A stretch of 64,000 bases of DNA from Clostridium pasteurianum (GCF_001705235.1 NZ_MCGV01000001.1:930001-994000), one strand, 5' to 3'; counted from the first letter of the stretch, positions 53,032-63,470 are shown. Translations and numbers: made by a program. The notes: generated from the letters alone by a model not told the origin.

Positions 53032-53244
53032 ATGATGAAAACACTAGATATTATAGCTTTAGTTTTTGTCATAATAGGTGCCATAAATTGGGGTCTAATT
53101 GGATTTTTCAGCTTTGATTTAGTATCAGCATTATTTGGAACAATGTCTACTTTAACAAGAATAATATATGCAGTAGTAGGCATTTGTGGATTATATGCAA
53201 TATCCTTCCTAGGAAGAGATAGAGAAGTGCGTGTAGAAAAATAA
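53032..53244 (+). CDS. DUF378 small membrane protein (YuzA-like)
   Basis: A 70-residue protein with two membrane helices and the DUF378 pattern: ALVFVIIGAINWGLIGFFSFDLVSALFG, then LTRIIYAVVGICGLYAI and a charged tail. AAAGGAG precedes the ATG. Function unknown. It ends at a strong bidirectional hairpin shared with the convergent gene. Confidence 0.88.
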   Translation: MMKTLDIIALVFVIIGAINWGLIGFFSFDLVSALFGTMSTLTRIIYAVVGICGLYAISFLGRDREVRVEK

Positions 53245-53262
53245 AATTTAAACGTTAAATAT

Positions 53263-53306
53263 AAATAACAGCGCAGAGCATAAAAATATGTCCTGCGCTG
53301 TTATTT
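53263..53306 (+). terminator. Bidirectional terminator
   Basis: AAATAACAGCGCAG pairs with CTGCGCTGTTATTT around a 16-base loop, followed by ACATTTT in the plus direction and TATTTAACG in the minus direction. It lies between convergent genes and reaches the stop codon of the minus-strand gene. Confidence 0.85.
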
Positions 53307-55044
53307 ACATTTTCTTTACTACATCCAAAAGTTTTATTGCTGCATTTTTAGGTCCTTCTTTTTCTTTACCCTTTACTCCAAGTCGTGTTCTTATCTGTCC
53401 AACTTTAATTCCAGTTTCAAAAAATTTATTAAAATATTTTGTTATGAGCTTATCCGTTTCCTTCTCTCTTTGAACTGGACCAAAAGGATTAGCAAAAAAC
53501 GTATTTACAAGACCTTTTTCCGTTGTAGTTCCCTTTGCCATTCTAGCCCCACTTCTAAATACAGGAATTGCTTCTTTAGCTGATTTAAAGAATGAAAGTT
53601 CCTCTCCATCAGGATCATAATTATTCGCATATAAAAATAAATCAATAGGATATCCTCTTGTTATATCACTGTAACTTGCTACCGGGATAACTAGTCTTGC
53701 ATTTGTTTTATCAGGATTCATAAATATACTTCTATCCATTTCTCTAAAAGCATATCCAGGATCAAGATCATCAAGTCTGACAAATGCTCCTATTTCCGTT
53801 CCATAGCCCATAGGTTTTCCACCTGTGCCATTAGGTTTAACAACGCCCATATCGTCGAAAATAACCGTCATATCGCTTATATATTCTTCTCCTAATTCTC
53901 TAAATGCCTCAAGACTTTCAGATTTACCAGCACCACTATCACCCATTATGACAGCATTGACTGTATTTCCGTCCTTTGTTACTATATTTACCATTGCCCC
54001 ATGAATTGGGAGGTATCCTCTTTTTATCATAATTAAGTTGTGGAGTGTCAATGCCATTTTTTTCATGTATCCAAAATAATCAACATCAACACTATAATTA
54101 ATATATCCAAGCATTATGTCATTTTTCTTATCATCATAAAATATAGTACGTGTTTTTTCTGCGTTATCTCTAGCTCCAAAAACAAATACTATATCAGGTT
54201 TCCTATCTTTATATTCACTTCCCTTAGCTATTTCAAACAAATTGCATAAGGTAATACCATGTGCCATGAAATCTCTGTGAAAATAGATAAATGCAAGAAG
54301 TGTTCCTATTTTAACAGGGAAGCAAAACCAGTGATCCCTATTAATTCTGCAGTTAAGCGGATTTTCAAATACTTCTGTAAAAAATCCATCTCTTTTTATC
54401 TTTTGAGGATATGATATAAATGGAGGATCTATTAACACAGAATCTATAACAGGCACCCCATTAAGGCATTCGTATCCCTCTGGATATTTCCATTTTATAC
54501 TGTTAACAATAAGTCCTGCATTAGCTCCTGCTGGAAGCTGTCTATATACTTTAGGCTTTTCACCTAAAATATTTTCTTCAATTTTCCTGTAAGTATTTAT
54601 TATGAGCTGAGAAAATTGAAGGTTAGCATCTACAAAACTTACATTTTCAAGTCCCTCATTAATTTTACTATTATGAACTACTGTATATCTTTCAAGTCTT
54701 CGCCAGAATCCATATATATTCTCTATTATTTTCACAATATTATCACGTTTAGATAAAAAACTCTCATATTTAGGATTAATTTTTATTATTTCTTCCCTCT
54801 TAAAAATCAAGAGCAATTTAAGTATTTCTGTAATATCATCTACTATTTTGTTCTCATCATCCTCGATTATAGTTTGTTCAATATACTTATAATCATTAGA
54901 AGACCTATGTCTCCCTTTTTTAATAAAAACAGCTAATACTCTTCTAAATCCATCACTATTTAATAGTTTTTCAGATGTATCACAATATTTAGCTGTAAAA
55001 TTAATTATTACTTTATTGTTGCTTATAGAAAATTCTTTTTGCAT
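53305..55044 (-). CDS. PEP carboxykinase-like P-loop protein
   Basis: A 579-residue protein. The C-terminal half has a PEPCK/HPr-kinase-type P-loop, AVIMGDSGAGKSESLEAF near residue 370, followed by ISDMTVIFDDMG, where metal and nucleotide residues would lie, and GARMAKGTTTEKGLVNTFFA. The N-terminal 200 or so residues are not recognised. It is not a standard ATP-PEPCK, whose nucleotide loop differs, so gluconeogenic activity should not be assumed. AAAGGATAAC precedes the start. Monocistronic. Confidence 0.65.
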   Translation of the reverse strand: MQKEFSISNNKVIINFTAKYCDTSEKLLNSDGFRRVLAVFIKKGRHRSSNDYKYIEQTIIEDDENKIVDDITEILKLLLIFKREEIIKINPKYESFLSKRDNIVKIIENIYGFWRRLERYTVVHNSKINEGLENVSFVDANLQFSQLIINTYRKIEENILGEKPKVYRQLPAGANAGLIVNSIKWKYPEGYECLNGVPVIDSVLIDPPFISYPQKIKRDGFFTEVFENPLNCRINRDHWFCFPVKIGTLLAFIYFHRDFMAHGITLCNLFEIAKGSEYKDRKPDIVFVFGARDNAEKTRTIFYDDKKNDIMLGYINYSVDVDYFGYMKKMALTLHNLIMIKRGYLPIHGAMVNIVTKDGNTVNAVIMGDSGAGKSESLEAFRELGEEYISDMTVIFDDMGVVKPNGTGGKPMGYGTEIGAFVRLDDLDPGYAFREMDRSIFMNPDKTNARLVIPVASYSDITRGYPIDLFLYANNYDPDGEELSFFKSAKEAIPVFRSGARMAKGTTTEKGLVNTFFANPFGPVQREKETDKLITKYFNKFFETGIKVGQIRTRLGVKGKEKEGPKNAAIKLLDVVKKM

Positions 55045-55339
55045 TGTTATCCTTTACCCCCTATATAAAATAAAAAGAATGAATGCTCGTTAATTGATTT
55101 CATTCATTTTTGCACCCAACATTGAGTATTATACCATAAAAATGAATTTTTTTCATTAGCCGCACTTCATTTTTTCAATACATAATACATTAATATTGCA
55201 AAACAGCTTAATGAAAATTAAGACTTATTAATGATTTTCCGCCACTTCTCTTGAAAATCTAATAACATATAAAAGAACATTTCTACCAGCGGTAATGGAA
55301 GATTTCGTAAGCATTAGAATAAGCCAAATTATAAAAATA
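55045..55339. other. Intergenic with one small hairpin
   Basis: Upstream region of the PEPCK-like gene. It holds GATTTTC-CGCCACTTCTCTT-GAAAATC (about 55230-55256), similar to the ATGATTTTCCGCC module next to palindrome 1 at about 7449, and AATGAATG / CATTCATT pairing at about 55079-55110. No gene is seen. Confidence 0.5.
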
Positions 55340-55375
55340 TAAGGAAACTAGCTTTAATTTCAAAACCAGTCTCCT
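55340..55375 (-). terminator. Terminator of argGH
   Basis: On the minus strand AAGGAGACTGG pairs with CTAGTTTCCTT (one interruption), then ATATTTTTAT. It lies 5 bases after the argH stop. Confidence 0.7.
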
Positions 55376-55380
55376 TACCT

Positions 55381-56694
55381 TTACATTATTTTTTTGTTTC
55401 CTTTTCGTATAACTTTATCACAATTTATAGCGTCATAAATATCATTATCAAATAAATCACTAAACTTTTTAAATTCGTCTTGGCTTAAATCTTCTATACT
55501 TTTTTTGTTATTTTCGCAGTATATTACAATTTCACCTGATATTTTATGTGCATCTCTAAAGGCTATACCCTTAGTAACTAAATAATCAGCCACATCTGTA
55601 GCATTTAAAAATCCACCTTTTACTGCATTTCTCATTTTGTCCTTTTTAACCTTCATGGTAGAAATCATACCTTCCATTACAGCAAGACACATTTTAAGAG
55701 TATCAAAAGCATCAAAAAATTGTTCCTTATCCTCCTGCATATCTTTATTATATGCTAATGGAATTCCTTTCATGATTGTAAACATAGCTATTAAGCTTCC
55801 ATATACCCTACCAGTTTTTCCACGTATGAGTTCTGCTGCATCTGGATTTTTCTTTTGAGGCATTATACTGCTTCCTGTAGAGAACTTGTCATCCATAGCC
55901 ACAAAATCAAATTCTTTAGTACTCCACATAATTAGCTCTTCACTAAGCCTACTTAAATGCATCATGCATATTGAAAAATCCGACAATACCTCTAGTATAT
56001 AATCCCTGTCACTTACTCCATCCAAAAAATTATCTACAGGTTTATCAAAACCAAGTTCTTTAGCTGTAAACTCCATATCTGTATCATAAGTTGTTCCTGC
56101 TAAAGCGCAGCATCCAAGTGGACTTTCGTTCAAATTTGAAATAGCATTTTCTATTCTCTTCTTATCCCTCTTGAACATGCTGTAATATGCCATCATATGA
56201 TGGGTAAATGTAACAACCTGTGCTCTTTGCATATGAGTGTATCCTGGCATTATAAAGTGGTTTTTATTTCCTTTGTCCTTTAAAGTATTTAATAATTTAT
56301 CTATGTACTCTATAATGACAAATGAACTTTTTTTAACATACATTTTCATATCCAGGGCAACCTGGTCATTTCTACTTCTAGCTGTATGAAGTTTCTTTCC
56401 AACCGCCCCAATTTTCTCTATAAGGTTGGATTCCACAAAACTGTGTATATCTTCATAGTCACCTTCTATTTTCAGTTTTCCACTTTCTATATCTTCTTCT
56501 ATAGATTTAAGTCCCCTTAATATTTGTTCATACTCTTCATTATTTATTATGTTGCATTTATTCAGCATTTTTACATGAGCAATACTTCCAGTTATATCTT
56601 CTTCATATAATTTTTTGTCAAAGCTTAAAGAAGCGTTAAATGCCTCCATAAGCTTACTTTCACTTTCTCTAAATCTTCCACCCCAAAGCTTCAT
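55381..56694 (-). CDS. argH: Argininosuccinate lyase
   Basis: A 437-residue member of the fumarase/aspartase superfamily cleaving argininosuccinate to arginine and fumarate. Opens KLWGGRFRE; HTARSRNDQVALDMKMY and GYTHMQRAQ are active-site segments, and the superfamily signature is GSSIMPQKKNPDAAE with the catalytic Ser. The ATG overlaps the argG stop by one base (TAATG), so the two are translationally coupled. Last step of arginine synthesis. Confidence 0.97.
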   Translation of the reverse strand: MKLWGGRFRESESKLMEAFNASLSFDKKLYEEDITGSIAHVKMLNKCNIINNEEYEQILRGLKSIEEDIESGKLKIEGDYEDIHSFVESNLIEKIGAVGKKLHTARSRNDQVALDMKMYVKKSSFVIIEYIDKLLNTLKDKGNKNHFIMPGYTHMQRAQVVTFTHHMMAYYSMFKRDKKRIENAISNLNESPLGCCALAGTTYDTDMEFTAKELGFDKPVDNFLDGVSDRDYILEVLSDFSICMMHLSRLSEELIMWSTKEFDFVAMDDKFSTGSSIMPQKKNPDAAELIRGKTGRVYGSLIAMFTIMKGIPLAYNKDMQEDKEQFFDAFDTLKMCLAVMEGMISTMKVKKDKMRNAVKGGFLNATDVADYLVTKGIAFRDAHKISGEIVIYCENNKKSIEDLSQDEFKKFSDLFDNDIYDAINCDKVIRKGNKKIM

Positions 56695-57896
56695 TACTTT
56701 TTCTCCAACTTCTTCATAGCTTTAATTTTACTTGGAAGGCTGAATAAATTTATAAATCCTTGTGCATCTTTATGACTGTATAAATCACTTGCCCCAAAAG
56801 ATGATATACCTTGATCATAAAGTGCATATTTTGATTCTACCCCTGCAACTTTCATATTTCCTTTGTATAATTTAAGTTTTACTGTACCAGTTACATTCTC
56901 CTCAACAGTGTTAACAAAAGCATCTAATGCTTCTCTTGTTGTAGTAAACCATAATCCATCATATACAAGCTCTGCATATTTAAGTGCCAATACTTGTTTG
57001 TAATGATATGCATCTTTATCTATAGTTAAATGTTCAAGCTGAGTATGAGCTTCATAAAGAAGTGTTCCACCTGGTGTCTCATAAACTCCTCTTGATTTCA
57101 TACCAACAAGTCTGTTTTCAACAAGATCTGCAATTCCTATACCATTGTCGCCTGCTATTTTATTTGCTTTTTCAATTAACTGAACAGGATCTAGCTCTTC
57201 TCCGTTAATCTTAGTTGGCACTCCCTTTTCAAAATATATACTTACATAAGTATCTTGATCCTTTGCCTTTTCAGGAGGTACAACACACTTATACATATCT
57301 GTCTTATGCTCATTCTTAGGATCTTCAAGATCTCCACCTTCATGACTTATATGCCATAAATTCCAATCTTCCGAATAAATCTTTTCCTTAGTCGCAGTAA
57401 CCTTTACTCCCTTTGACTTTGCATAATCTATTTCTGCTTCTCTTGAATCTATATCCCAGAGTCTCCATGGGGCAATTATTTGAATGTATGGATCCATTGC
57501 TGCAATTGCAGTTTCAAAACGAACCTGATCATTTCCTTTTCCTGTACATCCGTGACATATATATTTAGCACCTTCTTTATGTGCAACCTCAACTAATTTT
57601 TTTGCAATTAATGGTCTAGCAAATGATGTTCCAAGAAGATATTCTCCTTCATATTTTGCGTTCCACTTTATAGCATTATATAAATAATCTGTTACAAATT
57701 CTTTTTTAACATCTTCAACATATATTTTTGCTGCTCCACTCTCTACTGCCTTTTCCTTAACTTTCTCCATATCATCTTCTTGACCAACGTTGACACATAC
57801 AGCTATTACATCAACATCATAATTATCTTTAAGCCATGGAATTGTTACTGAAGTATCAAGACCACCTGAATAAGCTAAAACTACTTTCTCTTTCAT
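56694..57896 (-). CDS. argG: Argininosuccinate synthase
   Basis: A 400-residue ATP-dependent ligase joining citrulline and aspartate. The N-terminal PP-loop is [39 protein letters not shown] and [21 protein letters not shown] are conserved. The ATG at 57896 is 9 bases after GGAAAGGTG; an in-frame GTG 12 bases upstream falls in that site. The upstream region has a strong promoter and ARG-box-like sites. Confidence 0.97.
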   Translation of the reverse strand: MKEKVVLAYSGGLDTSVTIPWLKDNYDVDVIAVCVNVGQEDDMEKVKEKAVESGAAKIYVEDVKKEFVTDYLYNAIKWNAKYEGEYLLGTSFARPLIAKKLVEVAHKEGAKYICHGCTGKGNDQVRFETAIAAMDPYIQIIAPWRLWDIDSREAEIDYAKSKGVKVTATKEKIYSEDWNLWHISHEGGDLEDPKNEHKTDMYKCVVPPEKAKDQDTYVSIYFEKGVPTKINGEELDPVQLIEKANKIAGDNGIGIADLVENRLVGMKSRGVYETPGGTLLYEAHTQLEHLTIDKDAYHYKQVLALKYAELVYDGLWFTTTREALDAFVNTVEENVTGTVKLKLYKGNMKVAGVESKYALYDQGISSFGASDLYSHKDAQGFINLFSLPSKIKAMKKLEKK

Positions 57897-57946
57897 AATA
57901 TCAAACACCTTTCCAAATACTATTTATACGCTACAAATTTATATAG

Positions 57947-58088
57947 TATGCATAATTTAATTTCAAAATACATGAGGCATTTTTACCTCAACCTTATATT
58001 TTTCGCTTGTTATTATTATAAGACTTTTTTTATAATTATGCAATATATTTTATAAATATTCACAAGAAAATTATTTTATGCAATAATT
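57947..58088 (-). promoter_or_regulatory. Candidate ArgR sites upstream of argG
   Basis: Three TTGCATAA-like half sites: TATGCATAATTTAA (57947-57960), TTATGCAATATA (about 58036-58047, on the -35) and TTATGCAATAATTT (about 58075-58088). Spacing and AT-rich context resemble ArgR boxes, but the local consensus is not known to me with certainty. A TGAGG/CCTCA hairpin also lies in the leader (57973-57990). Confidence 0.45.
58015..58043 (-). promoter_or_regulatory. Promoter of argGH
   Basis: On the minus strand TTGCAT, 17 bases, TATAAT. The -35 lies within a TATGCAA half site, so a repressor bound there would block RNA polymerase. Confidence 0.75.
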
Positions 58089-58226
58089 TATATTTTATAA
58101 ACAATACAAACTAACTTTAATTAGTTCGTATTGTTCATGTATTACAAATTGAAACTTATTTCAAAAAAAAGTGAAGCCATTGCAATAAATACAACAGCTC
58201 CACTATACAATATTTTTTAATTTGGC

Positions 58227-58270
58227 TATGTTTTAAATAAGTGTTGTTTTTTACACTTATTTAAAACATA
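58227..58270 (-). terminator. Hairpin after icd
   Basis: TATGTTTTAAATAAGTGT and its exact complement form an 18-bp stem with loop TGTTTTTT, 10 bases past the icd stop. There is no T-run on the minus strand, so termination may be partial. Confidence 0.65.
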
Positions 58271-58279
58271 ACTTTTAAT

Positions 58280-59284
58280 TTATAAATTTTTTATTACTTC
58301 ATCTGTAAATTCTTTCGTTCCTATATTTCCACCTAAATCACAAGTAACCTTTGTGCCATCCTTTAAAACTTTCCTGATAGCATTATCTATTTTGTCTGCT
58401 GCTTCTCCCTCATCTATATATCTAAGCATCATTACCCCAGACAATATTGCAGCTGTTGGATTTGCTATGTTTTTACCAGCTATATCTGGCGCTGAACCGT
58501 GAATTGACTCAAATATTGAAATATCGCGTCCTATATTTGCTCCCGGTGCAACTCCAAGTCCTCCAACAAGGCCTGCTGCCATATCTGACAATATATCTCC
58601 ATAAAGATTTGGCATTACAAGCACATCATATTTTTCAGGATTTTGTACTAGCTTCATGCTCATAGCATCCACAATTACATCTTCAAATTCTATGTTTTTA
58701 TACTTTTCTGCAATCTTTCTAGCACAGCTTAAAAATAGTCCATCTGAATATTTCATTATATTGGCTTTATGCACGGCTGTAACTTTCTTTCTATTTTGAT
58801 TTACTGCCATCTTAAATGCAAAATCCGCAATTCTCTCACTTGCTTCTCTTGTTATTATCTTTATGCTTTCAGCTGCATAATCTCCTATTTTATGTTCAAT
58901 TCCTGCATATAAATCTTCTGTATTCTCACGAACTATAATCAAATCTACATCCTTATATCTTGTAGGTATACCTTCATAAGTTTTTATAGGTCTTACATTT
59001 GCATATAGATTAAATGCCTGCCTTAAAGCAACATTTACACTTCTAAATCCACTTCCAACAGGAGTTGTTATAGGTCCTTTAAGCGCTATTTTATTTTTCT
59101 TTATACTATCTAATACATACTGTGGAAGAGGTGTACCATACTCATCCATTACATTTGCTCCAGCTTCAACTACATCCCAATTTATATTAACTCCAGCTGC
59201 TTCTATTACTTTTTTAGCAGCACCTGTTACTTCTGGTCCTATTCCATCTCCAGGAATAAGTGTTATGTTGTGATCTTTTTTCAT
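58280..59284 (-). CDS. Isocitrate dehydrogenase (NAD-type)
   Basis: A 334-residue beta-decarboxylating dehydrogenase. Opens [30 protein letters not shown] is the isocitrate-type substrate segment (IPMDH differs here), and [27 protein letters not shown] and [19 protein letters not shown] complete the active site. Size fits the short NAD-dependent form. GGAGG precedes the start. Third gene of the operon with Re-citrate synthase and aconitase; produces 2-oxoglutarate for glutamate synthesis in an incomplete TCA cycle. Confidence 0.92.
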   Translation of the reverse strand: MKKDHNITLIPGDGIGPEVTGAAKKVIEAAGVNINWDVVEAGANVMDEYGTPLPQYVLDSIKKNKIALKGPITTPVGSGFRSVNVALRQAFNLYANVRPIKTYEGIPTRYKDVDLIIVRENTEDLYAGIEHKIGDYAAESIKIITREASERIADFAFKMAVNQNRKKVTAVHKANIMKYSDGLFLSCARKIAEKYKNIEFEDVIVDAMSMKLVQNPEKYDVLVMPNLYGDILSDMAAGLVGGLGVAPGANIGRDISIFESIHGSAPDIAGKNIANPTAAILSGVMMLRYIDEGEAADKIDNAIRKVLKDGTKVTCDLGGNIGTKEFTDEVIKNL

Positions 59285-59357
59285 AAATGTTGTACCTCCA
59301 ATATTAAATTTTACGTTTATACAAAAATTGAAAGGGCATAAAGCCCTCTTTAATTTT

Positions 59358-61283
59358 TTATTTTCTACTATTCATCTGATTTAACTTTCCGCCGCATATA
59401 AGCATATCTTTTTGTCTTTCTGGTATATCAAGAATCATCTTATATTTCTCACTTTTAGATACATTTTTAATATAAACCACACCGTTTTTAACTTGATTTA
59501 TAACATCATTTATTTCAATTTCATCATTTTTATCTATTTTATCATAATCAGCTTCATCAGCAAATACAAGTGGCAAAATACCATTGTTAATAAGATTTGC
59601 CTTGTGTATTCTAGCAAATGATTTAGCAAATACTCCCTTTATTCCAAGATATAATGGTGCAAGTGCTGCATGTTCTCTACTTGAACCCTGACCATAATTT
59701 GAACCTCCAACTATGAATCCACCATTATTTTCTTTAGCATTCTTAGGAAAATCCTTATCACATGGTGTTAAGCAATAATCTGCTAAATGAGGAATATTAG
59801 ATCTAAATGGCAAAAGCTTAGCATTAGAAGGCATAATATGATCCGTAGTTATATTGTCTTCAACCTTTATAAGTGCTTTTCCAGAAAGCTTATTAGTTAA
59901 TGGTTTTGCTTTAGGAAAAGGCTTTATATTAGGTCCTCTAACTATTTCAACGTCTTCCGGATTTTCGGCTGGACTTACTATTAAATTATCATTAATTAGG
60001 AAGCTATCTGGAACCTTTATCTTCTGAACATCTGCCTCAAAAGTTGTAGGATCTGTTAAGTACCCTGTTAACGCAGACACAGCAGCCGTTTCAGGACTTA
60101 AAAGATAAATCTGAGCTGAAACTGTTCCTGATCTTCCCTCAAAATTTCTATTAAAAGTTCTAAGCGAAACTGCATTTGTACAAGGTGCCTGACCCATTCC
60201 TATACATGGACCACAAGCACATTCAAGTATTCTCGCTCCTGACGAAACAAGACTTGCAAGAGCTCCATTTTCAGCAAGCATAGTTAAAACCTGCTTAGAT
60301 CCAGGTGCTATAACTAAAGATACTTTTTCATTGATTGTTTTTCCTTTTAAAATTTCAGCAACCTTCATCATATCAACAAAAGAAGAATTAGTGCAGCTTC
60401 CTATAGCAATCTGATTTACTTTAAGTCCTTTAATTTCAGAAACTTTTTTTACCTTATCCGGACTATGAGGACAAGCTACTAATGGTTCAAGATTATCTAA
60501 ATCAACTGTAACCTCTTCTGCATAAACTGCATCCTCGTCTGGACCAAATTCTTTATAATCACTTTCTCTTCCCTGTGCCTTTAAGAAAGCTTTTGTAGTT
60601 TCATCACTTGGGAAAATTGAAGTTGTAGCTCCAAGTTCAGCTCCCATATTACAAATAGTTGCTCTTTCAGGAATAGAAAGATATTTAACTCCATCACCAC
60701 AGTATTCAAATACCTTTCCTACTCCACCTTTTACAGTAACCTGTCTCAAAACATCCAAAATTATATCTTTAGCCGAAACCATCGGCCTAAGTTTACCTTT
60801 TAAGTTAACTTTAACTACATTTGGGTTTATTATATAGTATTCTCCACCACCCATAGCAACAGCAACATCAAGACCACCTGCACCTATTGCAAGCATTCCC
60901 ATTCCTCCAGCTGTTGGGGTATGGCTGTCAGAACCGATTAAAGTTTCCCCTGGAACATCAAATCTCTCAAGATTAACCTGATGACATATTCCATTACCTG
61001 GCTTTGAAAAATATATTCCATGCTTTTTTGCCACCGTTTGAATATACAAATGATCATCTGCATTTTCAGGACCTGTTTGAAGTATATTATGATCTATATA
61101 TGCAACAGATCTTTTAGTTTTGACCTTTCCTATTCCCAAGGCTTCAAACTGCAAATAAGCCATTGTACCTGTTGAATCCTGCGTAAGTGTATTATCTATT
61201 CTTATTCCTATTTCACTGCCCTTTTTCATTTCACCAGATACTAAATGATTCTTTAATATTTTTTCTGTTAATGTTAATCCCAT
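59358..61283 (-). CDS. Aconitate hydratase
   Basis: A 641-residue aconitase of the mitochondrial-like short type. Cluster cysteines are in [13 protein letters not shown] and [34 protein letters not shown] and the swivel-domain [19 protein letters not shown] are typical. ATG at 61283 is chosen because AAGGAGAG needs the extra spacing; the ATG 9 bases upstream touches the ribosome site. It sits 23 bases after the Re-citrate synthase gene. Confidence 0.96.
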   Translation of the reverse strand: MGLTLTEKILKNHLVSGEMKKGSEIGIRIDNTLTQDSTGTMAYLQFEALGIGKVKTKRSVAYIDHNILQTGPENADDHLYIQTVAKKHGIYFSKPGNGICHQVNLERFDVPGETLIGSDSHTPTAGGMGMLAIGAGGLDVAVAMGGGEYYIINPNVVKVNLKGKLRPMVSAKDIILDVLRQVTVKGGVGKVFEYCGDGVKYLSIPERATICNMGAELGATTSIFPSDETTKAFLKAQGRESDYKEFGPDEDAVYAEEVTVDLDNLEPLVACPHSPDKVKKVSEIKGLKVNQIAIGSCTNSSFVDMMKVAEILKGKTINEKVSLVIAPGSKQVLTMLAENGALASLVSSGARILECACGPCIGMGQAPCTNAVSLRTFNRNFEGRSGTVSAQIYLLSPETAAVSALTGYLTDPTTFEADVQKIKVPDSFLINDNLIVSPAENPEDVEIVRGPNIKPFPKAKPLTNKLSGKALIKVEDNITTDHIMPSNAKLLPFRSNIPHLADYCLTPCDKDFPKNAKENNGGFIVGGSNYGQGSSREHAALAPLYLGIKGVFAKSFARIHKANLINNGILPLVFADEADYDKIDKNDEIEINDVINQVKNGVVYIKNVSKSEKYKMILDIPERQKDMLICGGKLNQMNSRK

Positions 61284-61306
61284 TTTAAGCATCTCTCCTT
61301 AATAAC

Positions 61307-62653
61307 TTAACTAACTCTTGTATTTTCCATGTTAATTAATTCTTCAAAATATCTCTTAACTTCAAGTTCAAGTTCTTTATTTGTTATAGGTGTAGTTCTT
61401 CCACTTTCATACTGATTATCCACCCATTTTTTAATTTCTGCAACTCTATCGTCTCTTTTATCTACTTCATTTCCATTTTTAAGTTTAAAGTAGGTATTAA
61501 TCCATGCTGCTATCCCTGCTAATCCCGAATATTCATTAACAGCAACAAGTACAGGCCTATCAAGAATTTTCTCTGTATCAAATATATTGTAAATTTCTTC
61601 ATCCTTTAATATACCATCTGCATGTATACCTGCTCTAGTAACATTAAAATCAGTTCCAACAAAAGGTGTTCTCGGTGGTATTTCATATTTCATTTCATCT
61701 TCAAAATATTTTGCTATTTCCGTTATAACATGAAGATTCATTCCTGGATTACCTTTTAACTGACAATACTGAAATACCATACCCTCAAGTGGACAATTTC
61801 CTGTTCTCTCGCCTATACCAAGTAATGTTGTATTTACAGCTGAACATCCATATAACCATGCAGCTGCAGCATTTGGAACAACATTATAAAAATCATTGTG
61901 GCCATGCCATTCAAGGGATTCTGCTGGTACATTACAATACTTTCTAAGTCCACTTATTATTGCTGGCACACTTCTAGGAAGTTCAACACCAGGGAATGAA
62001 ACTCCTAACCCCAATGTGTCACAAGCTCTTATCTTTACTTGTATTCCATATTGTTTTGAAAGCTCCATAAGTTTATTCACAAGCGGAACCACAAATCCAA
62101 AGAAATCAGCTCTAGTAATATCTTCAAGATGGCATCTAGGAATTATGCCATTTGAAAGAGCCTCCTCAACTATTTCTATATACATTTCGTAGGTTTGTCT
62201 TCTATTCATTTTTAGCTTCTTAAAAATATGATAATCTGAACATGACATCAAAATTCCAGTTTCCTCTACTCCTGTATCTTTTACAAGCTTAAAGTCATTT
62301 TTATTTGCCCTTATCCATGTAGTTATCTGTGGAAATTTATAACCTCTATTCATACATTCAATTAAGGCTTCTCTATCCCTATTTGTATACAAGAAAAATT
62401 CAGTTTGTCTTATAACACCTGTATTATTATCTAATTTATGCAAATAATCAAAGATATTAATTATTTGTTCAACTGTAAAAGGAGTCATAGACTGCTGACC
62501 ATCTCTAAAAGTTGTATCTGTTATCCATATATCATCTGGTATATCTACTTTAATGTCACTACCATCAAACTTAATTTGTGGAACATCATGATATGGAAAG
62601 ATATCTCTATACAAATTAGCTTTGTCAACATCCTTCAACTTCAACTCTTCCAT
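61307..62653 (-). CDS. Re-citrate synthase
   Basis: A 448-residue enzyme of the isopropylmalate/homocitrate synthase family rather than classical citrate synthase. WITDTTFRDGQQSM is the DRE-TIM metallolyase start; CHLEDITRADFFGFV, LEWHGHNDFYNVVPNAAAAW (metal-binding HxHN) and NTTLLGIGERTGNCPLEGMV follow. Length and the IRANKNDFKLVKDTGVEETG segment fit the Re-face-specific citrate synthase first shown in Clostridium kluyveri. Position next to aconitase and isocitrate dehydrogenase strongly supports citrate, not homocitrate or isopropylmalate, as product. AGGAAGTG precedes the ATG. Confidence 0.92.
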   Translation of the reverse strand: MEELKLKDVDKANLYRDIFPYHDVPQIKFDGSDIKVDIPDDIWITDTTFRDGQQSMTPFTVEQIINIFDYLHKLDNNTGVIRQTEFFLYTNRDREALIECMNRGYKFPQITTWIRANKNDFKLVKDTGVEETGILMSCSDYHIFKKLKMNRRQTYEMYIEIVEEALSNGIIPRCHLEDITRADFFGFVVPLVNKLMELSKQYGIQVKIRACDTLGLGVSFPGVELPRSVPAIISGLRKYCNVPAESLEWHGHNDFYNVVPNAAAAWLYGCSAVNTTLLGIGERTGNCPLEGMVFQYCQLKGNPGMNLHVITEIAKYFEDEMKYEIPPRTPFVGTDFNVTRAGIHADGILKDEEIYNIFDTEKILDRPVLVAVNEYSGLAGIAAWINTYFKLKNGNEVDKRDDRVAEIKKWVDNQYESGRTTPITNKELELEVKRYFEELINMENTRVS

Positions 62654-62737
62654 AAAATCACTTCCTAATACAAAAATTTAAAATGATTTTTATTTTTTCA
62701 ATCCTTCATATTTCAATAAATAGAATTATTTATAATA

Positions 62738-62763
62738 ATGAATTCATTTTGCATAAATTTGCA
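62738..62763 (-). promoter_or_regulatory. Candidate ArgR-type site upstream of Re-citrate synthase
   Basis: ATGAATTCAT (62738-62747) next to TGCATAAATTTGCA (62750-62763). The TGCATAA element is shared with the argG upstream region. It lies downstream of the predicted promoter, so it could act by road-block or belong to a nearer promoter not recognised here. Confidence 0.4.
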
Positions 62764-62827
62764 TTTATCCTTTGTAAGCCCCCTATTTATTAGTGCTATG
62801 CAGAAAAATCATTTATGAATATAATAT

Positions 62828-62856
62828 ATTTTAACATATTAAAATATTATTTTCAA
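62828..62856 (-). promoter_or_regulatory. Predicted promoter of the citrate operon
   Basis: On the minus strand TTGAAA, 17 bases, TAAAAT, about 175 bases before the start codon, giving a long leader in which I see no known riboswitch. Confidence 0.5.
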
Positions 62857-62962
62857 TTAAATATTGCTTGTTTTTGAATAAATGTATGATTTAAATTTCA
62901 TATTTTAAATTTCTTTTTAAAGCTAATGCTAATTCATTAACTTTCAGCCTATAATATAAATA

Positions 62963-62998
62963 AAAAGTTAGCGTATTACATATATTACGCTAACTTTT
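62963..62998 (-). terminator. Terminator after the coiled-coil gene
   Basis: AAAAGTTAGCGTA pairs with TACGCTAACTTTT (one offset base) with TTTTTAT following on the minus strand. Confidence 0.85.
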
Positions 62999-63005
62999 AT
63001 AACTA

Positions 63006-63470
63006 TTACTTATTATCGCTCGTCTTTTCAACTATTCTAAATTGAATTTTTATATTTTTTTCATTCATTCTTATGACAATAAGACTGTACTCATTTTCTG
63101 ATATCAAAATTCTTATTAGTCCACTTACATTTTCATCAAATTCATGTATTAAATTTCCCGAGAAGCTTTGAATATAAATAATCCCTTTTTGATCTTTAAA
63201 ATATAAATTATCCCATTCTCTTATGTTTAAATTACTATTTCGAATTTTAAACACAATCCCCTTTTCTTTTGCTTCCCCTAAAAGCATTCCGTAACGATTA
63301 TTCAATATTGCATTTTTTAATCTTTCTTTTTCTAAAATTTTTTCATATTCTTTATTTTCTTTGTTCATCTTTTCTATAGAATCTTCAAGCATAATAATTT
63401 TTTCTTCTAAAGACTTGTTTTCATTTTCCTTTTGTTCTAAGAATTTATTTACAATCTTATTTTCATCCAT
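63006..63470 (-). CDS. Coiled-coil protein of unknown function
   Basis: A 154-residue protein: residues about 10-60 are a strongly charged coiled coil (KFLEQKENENKSLEEKIIML, IEKMNKENKEYEKI), followed by a beta-rich C-terminal part (IVFKIRNSNLNIREWDNLYF, IYIQSFSGN). I recognise no family. AAAGGAG precedes the start. Divergent from the small gene at 63540, which also encodes a coiled-coil protein; the two share the intergenic promoter region. Confidence 0.65.
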   Translation of the reverse strand: MDENKIVNKFLEQKENENKSLEEKIIMLEDSIEKMNKENKEYEKILEKERLKNAILNNRYGMLLGEAKEKGIVFKIRNSNLNIREWDNLYFKDQKGIIYIQSFSGNLIHEFDENVSGLIRILISENEYSLIVIRMNEKNIKIQFRIVEKTSDNK

